A stretch of DNA of 56,296 nt, from contig DAOWHJ010000038.1 in the NCBI GenBank assembly GCA_030641485.1, positions 1-56,296 of the forward strand, written 5' to 3'. Below are positions 51,701-56,296 of the stretch, piece after piece; the stretch's first letter is position 1, and every line of letters begins with the position of its first letter. The notes beneath the pieces were generated by a model that made no database searches, was not told the origin of the DNA, and saw nothing but the letters and a program-made list of their open reading frames with translations. Position numbers and translations under genes: made by a program. The DNA comes from Pseudomonadota bacterium. Its GTDB lineage: Bacteria > Desulfobacterota > Anaeroferrophillalia > Anaeroferrophillales > Tharpellaceae.

Positions 51701-54161
51701 GGAGATCAAATTGCAGGGTAGCCAACTCCCCTGAACCGTTAAAAACATCGTTAAACATCCAAAAATAATTACCATTGGCGTCGATCGTCGGAGTACAGGA
51801 AACCGGCGCGACATCACCACCGCATACGACCCCGGAAGGGTTAACCATTAAGTAGTTTAGACCAGACAGAACGAGTTTGACGTCTTTGGGATTCGTATTA
51901 GCTGAGATTTGGGTCAGGGTTATGGTAATGGTTTTACTTTCACAAGTATGAAAAGTATCACCAAGGCCATCGATAATCAGGGCCATGCCTGGAGATATGA
52001 TGCTTACTTCAGTAGTCTCATGGATAATGCCGTCGCCCAAACAGGCGGAGCCTGATACTCCCAGGTCAAGACTGGACCAGGAATAAAAGGTGGTTTCAGC
52101 ACAAGCAATAACAGCACTTGTGGCGGTCAGGTCATAGTCTATTGTTAATGTTTGTCCGGCCAGCGGGGTTGCCGGGCATCCGGAAAAATCAAGAGTGAGG
52201 CTCCCACCGGGAGTAGTATCGGTAACGGCGACACTACTGGCAATATCTCCTGTGCCACTTAAATTTATGCTGAGGTTGGCATTATAGACTTGTTGTGACT
52301 CAGCGTGCTCTGTAAAATTCAGATCTGAAAGCTCGACCCCGGAGTCACCGAAAAAAGTGTAGGTATTGGTATATCTGGTATCTCTACAGCGTTGTGTCGG
52401 GCTGGTCGAGGTTTTTTCAGAACTCACCCCTTCAGCACATTCGATGGCAGTAAGTTGTGAGTCAGAATCACTTAAATCACAACCGCAGCAATCTATAACA
52501 TTGGCAGTAATGCTGTTGCTTAAATAGGTATTGCAATAAGTTTCACACTGACTTGCATCCGGGACTTGAACGCTAATGCTGGTGCTCAATGAAGCCGGCG
52601 GAGTGTAGGTCCAGGTAATAGTGCCGCCGCTACCACCTCCCCCAACTACCCAGACTCCACCACCTGAATCCACAACGGTTACGCCATCAGGCAGGCTGTC
52701 AACGACCGTAACCATCCCGATTGTACTGGAACTGCAATTGTCAAGGCCACTGTAACTCGAGGAGATCACATAGGTTATGCTATCGCCGATTTGCACAACG
52801 GCTGGGGCTCCACCTATACTCACGGAAAGGCTGGAAGTTGAGACCGGAGGGTTGATTGAGCTAAGTTCCACCGAAGGATAAAATTCTTGGTCACATTCAT
52901 CCTTGTAGAGCTTCTGCCAGAGCAGGTCACCCGAGGGGAAATTTCCGTTGCACCAGTCAGTATAGGTCAAATCGAAACTGAGATTATAGAAGTCTCCGAA
53001 ATCACCGTTTGCAGCCAGGGCTGCAGTCAGTTCAAAGCGTTTGTTCACATTATTGTAAATGGCCCCGGTCGAAACATTGGAGACAATAAAACCGGTAAAA
53101 TCAACCACTGTATAGACATCATAGGCGATGCCGTCACCGATGTTGCTGATTGCAAATGAGAAATTCTCAGTATCATCGCAGTAGGTAAAGTTAATATCGG
53201 GAGGGGTGAAAGATATGACCGGGGTGAGCACTACATGCTGGACTGAGGCTTTAGCTGTGCCCCCATCTATCGAGGTATCGAAACAGGCAGCAGCGGGGCT
53301 AGGCTCGCAACCGAAACGCACATCGGCAACGCTGTTCAGATTTTCACAGGCAATAAGGGTGGCGGTAATATTCATGCTCAGGGTCTCACCGGGGGCCATT
53401 GACGCCAAAGCCGCGTACTCGGTGCTGCCCCAAGTCGTGGTTTGCCCACTGTTGTTGCCGTTCTCAGTCGCAGAAACATAAGCTAGACCAACATCTAACA
53501 AACTGGTAACTTCTACGTTTTCAATAACCCCGACTCCAGTATTTTCAACACTCAGCGTCCAGGTAACATTTTGACCTACCACCTGAGGAATCACATTTGG
53601 GGTCATTTTTATAGTAACAGCCCCGGGGTTTACTTGAATATCTAAAACGCCAGAGCTATCACACTCGGGCGGGGAGCTGGGAATGGTGTAATCAATTGTG
53701 CTATTCAAGGACCCAGACACGGCGGTGCAGTTGGTCTCTAGCTGGAAGGTGACATTCAGGGTGGCACCGTTATTAAGAACCAAGGGGCTGCCCTGCAGTG
53801 CATCAATCTCCCAAGTCAAATTAGGTGCATTAGGGTTAGGGGCACAATAGTCGTAATACCCCCCAGAGATTTCGGGGTTAGCTGTATTAATTGCACCACC
53901 ACCATTAATATCGATACTGGAGCTGCCGCCTACATAGAAAAAGCCTGTAAGGTTCTCCAACTTGGCAACCACCACCATATCGCTCATTTCACTACCGGAA
54001 TTATTAGTGAAACTGACAGTGTAACTTTTGCTCTCACACCGGTTGATCGTACTATCTCCAGAGATCGCGGCCTGAGCCCAAGCCGTAAACGGCATTTGGC
54101 ACACAAGAAATAGCAATAAGACGAGCCCTTTGAAAATCCAAGAAGTTCTGATATCCATCAT
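45771..54161 (-). CDS. Giant secreted multidomain protein with IPTL-CTERM sorting tail
   Basis: About 2,796 residues from ATG 54161 (GGAAGGA ~11 nt upstream; GTG 54182 adds seven). Signal peptide ~1-30 ending FTAWAQA. Then ~1,550 residues of Cys-containing DUF11/conserved-repeat-like beta domains; two CARDB-like domains (~1585-1800); a six-bladed YWTD/LDL-receptor-like propeller (~1810-2065; KLYWSD, KLYWVN, KIYWTD, KLYWTE, KMYFSD); another CARDB-like domain; two Fn3-like repeats (~2185-2375); an anchor-D-like domain; a Calx-beta-like domain (~2495-2600); an Asp-rich calcium-binding segment (DSDGDGVSD, DRDGDGFND); an SdrD-B-like domain; and the C-terminal IPTLNEWG-helix-RRRQ sorting signal. 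Probably processed by an exosortase (none in the window) and displayed or released; role in adhesion or matrix is inferred. Confidence 0.9.
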   Translation of the reverse strand: MMDIRTSWIFKGLVLLLFLVCQMPFTAWAQAAISGDSTINRCESKSYTVSFTNNSGSEMSDMVVVAKLENLTGFFYVGGSSSIDINGGGAINTANPEISGGYYDYCAPNPNAPNLTWEIDALQGSPLVLNNGATLNVTFQLETNCTAVSGSLNSTIDYTIPSSPPECDSSGVLDIQVNPGAVTIKMTPNVIPQVVGQNVTWTLSVENTGVGVIENVEVTSLLDVGLAYVSATENGNNSGQTTTWGSTEYAALASMAPGETLSMNITATLIACENLNSVADVRFGCEPSPAAACFDTSIDGGTAKASVQHVVLTPVISFTPPDINFTYCDDTENFSFAISNIGDGIAYDVYTVVDFTGFIVSNVSTGAIYNNVNKRFELTAALAANGDFGDFYNLSFDLTYTDWCNGNFPSGDLLWQKLYKDECDQEFYPSVELSSINPPVSTSSLSVSIGGAPAVVQIGDSITYVISSSYSGLDNCSSSTIGMVTVVDSLPDGVTVVDSGGGVWVVGGGGSGGTITWTYTPPASLSTSISVQVPDASQCETYCNTYLSNSITANVIDCCGCDLSDSDSQLTAIECAEGVSSEKTSTSPTQRCRDTRYTNTYTFFGDSGVELSDLNFTEHAESQQVYNANLSINLSGTGDIASSVAVTDTTPGGSLTLDFSGCPATPLAGQTLTIDYDLTATSAVIACAETTFYSWSSLDLGVSGSACLGDGIIHETTEVSIISPGMALIIDGLGDTFHTCESKTITITLTQISANTNPKDVKLVLSGLNYLMVNPSGVVCGGDVAPVSCTPTIDANGNYFWMFNDVFNGSGELATLQFDLQKRCGGNGELKATVYYDDLCSDDTTSDEICSTVASETPVLLLSGDLLIEKTPEIYYADSNRVQWEIYLTNRGTGTAYNVWMDDELGSGLMYEHGVNPVVVDNMSGVTINDSLGHDGGAIKGASVEITSMAAGERRQITFIAKQTDCNNLTNNVTANWGCLSGDCQSDVTDSSVVTNPVPNLINTTTINPAAGVEACSSPLVGLISLRNSAQVTVYNLRVTETLPFNLSYVSGSTRWRINSGSWNGPNAIYDPSSTNSPLVWSSTQIPALASVDPGDTIEIEFGLAFDCPFNGGDITVSTQYENPCADFFHTTPRTFTASFNTPVIEVQLTRADTPVNCGESLQWSINVTNQSGYTLPLIWVEESLGAAFTFDSSAGDPTYTSDNGTNVGQMVAWELNNLPHGATAILTLNAIANASCSSDLSNSVTAYWGCGSSDGSSTTKPGQDAPDNTLCLSVPGFTDERTETREPDMNVVSVVMNPTAINACDSSAELTVIIENSGLVDASDVDCVITLPSGLTYDNSSHSGLSTDQISATGLLAGIANPAIVGSVLTWRDIWDKGNNIADTIQADGGNDTLVLRFNVQSACYTTADLKLDLYYYDCCDNAQYSVTKTQSLTALAPSLSVTQTPTLSQVDCGAQQSWSITVTNNGSGNAQVVRVEDMPGTWIDVRTGESSDPVDMGGGVYGWEINNLAAGGGTAVFTLVGTLNPDNLPSQDDCAGNLRQNHVRAIWACGVGGEASDGDPTTQAYGCTVGTWVEAVAATLLLPNLVTTEITPEITCNGDGDCSGTIIVRVQNQGDGVCSENFTVNVTGDGNGWSGSGTYTGASIAANAFADVTIDTSTWSPDYDTSYTITAEVDSGGTECECNESDNTFTGTAYTAQIPDLQITSIDFDDLGCSDDAISGSVDVDVQNLGGATASTFQVSLTANNGLTFANASVASLAAGASATLNFNLTGAGANCSLADCQFTATADVANDVCESDGSNNTRLETTPPYQVKLYWSDSTGQVTQRANRDGSSLEDVADAALGVDEPQGVAVDETHAKLYWVNGAAGTIQQSDLDGLNVHTLVSALTSPLDIALDSTGGKIYWTDNGDNAIYSTDLNGANQETLLSGMSDVGGLALDVGANKLYWTEPADGELWRADLDGTNQEILIGAGLSTPLGLSLDLMGLKMYFSDPGSGKIQKSDLDGSNLEDVRVGLGADVRFLDLDEAENLIYFSTNSSSIRSVGFDGSGFDDVITGLSNSSGVALYRPASNHTNINLTVNDLTLAITCLDNEKVSGEVTVNVIGTGATEIEDVLVRVTSNCGITFTDQTIDLIPGESRNLIFNYISDCSDDCIFTAEIDPDNEVCECDAADNSASESSVNVSNVPTVTTDTVSNLSSGSATLNGSVNACNSSTIVTFEYGLDISYSSSIEAETSPVIGMCSGSVSRLITGLTPNTTYHYRVIGVNGAGTTNGADQTFITDSTASIVTTQVVTDIASTTATGNGNITSLSEPHPNAHGVCWSTSSNPVVTDSHSDEGVTSLAGAFTSDITTLLPGTTYYVRAYATNSTGTSYGENQMFTTLAPEMDLRYDGNNFADGDTLDFGNQATSSDTDVTFTVENAGTAPLTITTPLTFVGVNADQFSIQAQPTSTVGASGTTAFTVRFTPTSAGIKTAAISIDNSDSDENPYDLTITGIGVDVGISIGALSSTTTNEGGATATFTVVLDSEPTNNVVIPVSSSDTSEGAVSSTSLSFTPTNWGTVQTVTVTGVNDDLYDGDVAYTVVIGPAVSDDTDYNGNNPGDKYLTNNDNDLDSDGDGVSDVLEGTGDRDGDGFNDSNDYDPTGYFYDSSTGEIIVGGSVSVSGSGNAIFVSGRNGADGYYQFTVDQTGTYTITVTPPVGYVVDNSGCAVSGSLTANSIPNPLVLGSGEDGTTGHLAAYSCADNEWYLIINIQDTTPLILNNNIPLVSSEAIPTLNEWGMIISSSLLLLAALTVLRRRQ

Positions 54162-54262
54162 TTTGCCAATAATTCCTTCCACATAGATTGAGGTCTGTTT
54201 CTTTAGGGCAATATCAGCACAAATCCGGGATCAAAATTGCACGGCTTTCTATTATAACTCCT

Positions 54263-54291
54263 TCATTAGGATAGTCACTTGCATTTGTCAA
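54263..54291 (-). promoter_or_regulatory. Promoter of the giant surface-protein gene
   Basis: On the minus strand a perfect TTGACA (54291-54286) and TAATGA (54268-54263) are 17 nt apart; a second TATAAT lies at 54256-54251. The leader would be about 95 nt. It indicates separate control from the flanking genes. Confidence 0.65.
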
Positions 54292-54392
54292 GGGAAGTGA
54301 GAAACATTTAAATTATAAAGGGTTGATGAGGTGTTTTGGGATATTTAGATCACCCTACGATGCCATCAACATTGGTTGATAAAATTGGCGAT

Positions 54393-54735
54393 TTAAACAA
54401 AACTTCCGGTAAAGAGACATTCTACCGTAATTATTGATACGGCCCAATTGACAATGAAAACATCATCCAGCCAACCAACAAAAGGAATGAAGTCGGGAAT
54501 GATATCTACCGGGAATACGACATACGCTAATGCTCCGGCAATCGTGGTCCAGGTACTGGCACTCATTGAAAAATCTATATCTGTAACCATATTGAAAAGG
54601 GCAGTAAATCCTTCGTACCAATCTTTGTCTTTATGACGACGGGAAAAGCTTGCAGCTCTCTCCACATCAAATTCATCTACCAGTTTTTTTGAAAGTATTA
54701 TTGCCCTATCTTGTTCTTCTATATGTAAGACTCAT
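54393..54735 (-). pseudogene. DUF1232 membrane protein gene, apparently frameshifted near its start
   Basis: The conserved part, ending about residue 90, has the DUF1232 core YVVFPVDIIPDFIPFVGWLDDVFIV, a small membrane protein of unknown function. The only start with a real ribosome site (GGGGAGG, six bases upstream) is ATG 54735, but its frame stops after nine codons (TAG). Removing one A near 54715-54720 would join that ATG to the open frame reading EEQDRAIILSKKLVDEFDVERAA, which is plainly coding-like yet has no start of its own except GTG 54665. So it is a frameshifted gene or a sequence error; an N-terminally shortened form from 54665 is also possible. Confidence 0.6.
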
Positions 54736-55113
54736 ATCGTCCTCCCCGTATTTAAAGTTGATGTCCGTGTGAAACTATTTGACACCACTATAAAGCAAGG
54801 AACGAACGCGTGAGTTCGCTGGTATAAATATTTTTATTTTTTTGTAATTATTCTATCTAATGCACGTCCAACCGTACCCATCTCGAACAGTAACAGTTAG
54901 CAATTTCTAGGCATTTCCTTAGTGATTATGGTTGGAATATCGGTAAAATGTATCGGAAGAGGTACCGTAGTGGAAAGATTCTGCCCACACTCATTTTGAT
55001 AGAGTGGGAATGAAAAAAGGCCACTCTGGGATGAGCGACCTTAGAAGTTTTCACTGTAGCAAGTGGTTGTAACTTTCACATTGGCCTACCCTCAACAAGT
55101 TCATAAACATCAC
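54736..55113. other. Intergenic region with a family-A remnant and a hairpin
   Basis: GAAACTATTTGACACCACTA followed by TAAAGC (54771-54796) matches the left end of family A, and GAACG...TTCGCTGGTATAAA (to 54828) its next portion; the right end is missing, so this is a decayed copy. A hairpin CCCACACTC...GAGTGGG lies at about 54989-55012. Nothing coding is seen. Confidence 0.5.
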
Positions 55114-55740
55114 TCAATAACTCATCCTCGCCGGAATAACTCCCCTTACTCCACCTCTAGGAGTTGGAGTATCACCTAACCTTCTCGGTATCAAATGAAT
55201 ATGTACATGAAAAACAGTCTGACCGGCAACATCACCACAATTTACTCCAACATTGAAACCTTTCACCGTATCGTCATCTTTTAATATTCTATTTTTGGTA
55301 ATTTTCAGTAATCGGTCAGAATCTTTCTTCTCCTTATCGGTCAACAAGAAAAAATCAGGTACATGACGTTTGGGTATAATCAATGAATGACCTGGTGAAA
55401 CTGGAAAACCATCATTTATCAATATCATTGAATCATATTCATCTTGAATCTTGTCCTGTAAATTGTGATAACAGAAAATACAGTCGTCTACTTTATCAAT
55501 GGGATCGTAACGGAAATCCGTATCATCTTTATTACCCTTCGAGCGATTACATTTAGCACACAGGACTTGAAGGTTTTCTATATTATTGGTACCGCCTTTT
55601 GATCTCGTCCTGATATGATCAACATCCAAAATGGTTTCTTTTTTGGTCGCACCACACAAAGCGCAACGACCGCCAGATTCACTCAACACCAGATATCGCA
55701 AACTGTCCGGCACAGGACCTTGATCAGTCAGACGAAACAC
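55114..55740 (-). CDS. HNH endonuclease-HIT domain fusion protein
   Basis: 208 residues from GTG 55740 (GAGG seven bases upstream); TTG 55746 adds two. N-terminal HNH (~25-75): CALCG, LDVDHIRTRSKGG, NLQVLCAKCNRSKGNKD, with both zinc CxxC pairs. C-terminal HIT domain (~88-195): CIFCYHNL, GHSLIIPKRHV, and the catalytic HxHxH as VFHVHIHL. It joins a putative nuclease to a nucleotide hydrolase. Upstream of the start the frame stays open for 20 codons reading ICNDSGCEQKIQDFFIKRG, which looks coding, so the original 5' end may have been lost. It has its own promoter and lies near a mobile-DNA junction. Confidence 0.85.
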   Translation of the reverse strand: MFRLTDQGPVPDSLRYLVLSESGGRCALCGATKKETILDVDHIRTRSKGGTNNIENLQVLCAKCNRSKGNKDDTDFRYDPIDKVDDCIFCYHNLQDKIQDEYDSMILINDGFPVSPGHSLIIPKRHVPDFFLLTDKEKKDSDRLLKITKNRILKDDDTVKGFNVGVNCGDVAGQTVFHVHIHLIPRRLGDTPTPRGGVRGVIPARMSY

Positions 55741-55821
55741 ATTCAACCCTCTTTTGATAAAAAAATCTTGAATTTTCTGCTCACACCCTGAATCATTGCA
55801 GATTTAATTGCTACAGTTTTG

Positions 55822-55850
55822 TAAATACTGGACTATCATGAACACGTCAA
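55822..55850 (-). promoter_or_regulatory. Promoter of the HNH-HIT gene
   Basis: On the minus strand TTGACG (55850-55845) and TATTTA (55827-55822) are 17 nt apart; the start should be near 55815. A short upstream frame (ATG at about 55797, 18 codons) ends with TGA inside GGTTGAATGTG, just at the HNH-HIT start, and could couple translation. Confidence 0.5.
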
Positions 55851-55851
55851 G

Positions 55852-55893
55852 CAATAGCATACCTATGCTGATATCAGTATAGGTATGCTATTG
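55852..55893. repeat. 42-bp near-perfect palindrome next to the HNH-HIT promoter
   Basis: The two 21-bp halves, starting CAATAGCATACCTAT and ending ATAGGTATGCTATTG, are complementary at 20 of 21 positions with no spacer. It ends one base from the -35 box (55850-55845). There is no T-run on either side, so an operator or a recombination/resolution site is more likely than a terminator. Confidence 0.8.
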
Positions 55894-56080
55894 AATGCTA
55901 AAAAATAAGACCATAGGGGATTTATATAACATGGTGAAGCAAATAACCTCGGGACGGGAATGAACGGTCATATGGCTTAAATTGTACCCATTGCTCATAG
56001 AAACGCAAGCGGTAAAGCGTCAAAACCAAAGGGTCACTAAAGGGGTCACTACACCAAATACACCCCTATTCCACACGCAA

Positions 56081-56117
56081 AACAGCCACCTGCAAATCAA
56101 TGTAAGTGGCTGTTTTT
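56081..56117. terminator. Terminator hairpin just beyond the tRNA-Pro 3' end
   Basis: AACAGCCAC (56081-56089) and GTGGCTGTT (56106-56114) form a stem followed by TTT on the plus strand; on the minus strand the same stem ends in TTTTGCG. It starts 8 bp past the CCA end of the tRNA fragment, where a native tRNA terminator would be. Confidence 0.65.
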
Positions 56118-56122
56118 ATTAT

Positions 56123-56170
56123 TGGTCGGGACGAGAGGATTTGAACCTCCGACCACCTGAACCCCATGCG
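56123..56170 (-). tRNA. 3' fragment of tRNA-Pro(GGG), likely attachment-site remnant
   Basis: Read on the minus strand: the anticodon loop ATGGGGT (56167-56161, anticodon GGG), the 3' anticodon strand TCAGG, variable region, T-arm GGAGGTTCAAATCCTC and acceptor CGTCCCG followed by encoded CCA (ending 56123). Before the loop the sequence (ACCCGC...) no longer pairs with the 3' anticodon strand and no D-arm or 5' acceptor strand follows to the window edge. It is therefore a 3' half-tRNA, as left at one end of an integrated element that uses a tRNA gene as its target. Confidence 0.75.
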
Positions 56171-56240
56171 GGTCACCCGTCACTTAAAACCCTTTATTTT
56201 AAGCTATATATAGGCTTTACATTCTCTGCACAACCCCACA

Positions 56241-56283
56241 AAACCACACATTCCCACTAAAACCACACATTGAAACCACACAT
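56241..56283 (+). repeat. Three direct repeats beside the tRNA fragment
   Basis: AAACCACACAT occurs at 56241, 56260 and 56273 (spacings 19 and 13), with a related AACCCCACA at about 56232. Short direct repeats next to a half-tRNA are typical of integrase arm-type sites. No integrase gene is in the window; it would be expected to the right. Confidence 0.6.
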
Positions 56284-56296
56284 AGATTTTTAGTAT

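Noticed and set aside
55982..56260. 92-codon plus-strand frame containing SGREDLNLRPPEPHAG
   Set aside because: It is the translation of the antisense of the tRNA-Pro fragment, a well-known artefact.
56232..56283. Possible CRISPR array from the AAACCACACAT repeats
   Set aside because: Repeats are only 11 bp, spacing is 13-19 bp and irregular, and no cas genes are present.

Overview
The window looks like chromosomal DNA of an anaerobic Desulfobacterota-type bacterium (Desulfobulbales or Desulfuromonadales are my best guess). This is an inference from gene content: a LivFGHMK transporter coupled to an acyl-CoA ligase, NorQ/NorD-type chaperones, late cobalamin genes with an archaeal/cyanobacterial-type CobT, an IPTL-CTERM surface protein, many PAS/Cache sensors, moderate G+C, and several families of small palindromic intergenic elements. 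No marker gene fixes the species.

Left region (1-14.5 kb): a cold-shock gene, then a long minus-strand run. It encodes a type II fatty-acid/polyketide-like lipid pathway: FabG-type reductase, two catalytically complete beta-ketoacyl-ACP synthases, an acyl carrier protein, an ApeP-like dehydratase, a PlsC-like acyltransferase, LolA-like and BamE-like envelope proteins, and two CrtI/retinol-saturase-like FAD oxidoreductases. Housekeeping genes (tsaE, nnrD/nnrE) and an exported acetolactate decarboxylase sit among them. Several junctions overlap by 4 nt. A second ketosynthase plus a chain-length-factor-like partner lacking all catalytic residues lies at 37.5-39.8 kb. The set recalls aryl polyene clusters and the FabF/ACP/CrtI-like sets proposed for ladderane lipids, but it matches neither completely.

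Middle (14.5-35 kb): hrpB; a NorD-like VWA protein and its NorQ-like AAA+ partner, separated by about 4 kb that holds an AhpD-like protein, an unknown gene and a hybrid sensor kinase; a Cache/HisKA_3 sensor with a NarL-type regulator; an acyl-CoA synthetase; and a branched-chain-amino-acid-type ABC transporter. Right (35-45.7 kb): pabB, a thioredoxin-like lipoprotein, the KS/CLF pair translationally coupled to cobU-cobS-cobC, rlpA, cobT, an APH-type kinase and a ferredoxin-nitroreductase. From 45.8 to 54.2 kb runs one gene for a ~2,800-residue secreted protein with DUF11-like, CARDB, YWTD-propeller, Fn3-like and Calx-beta-like modules and an IPTL-CTERM tail. The end holds a frameshifted DUF1232 gene, an HNH-HIT fusion beside a 42-bp palindrome, and a 3' fragment of tRNA-Pro(GGG) that looks like an integration site.

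Intergenic DNA is full of small mobile repeats. Family A is ~152 bp, begins GTAACTATTCAGG and has 8-bp target duplications, as in IS66 elements; it has three copies and one remnant. Family B is a ~125-bp palindrome with two copies, each supplying the stop codon of the adjacent gene. Family C is 63 bp with two copies. One A copy is inserted in the edge of a B copy with a perfect 8-bp duplication.
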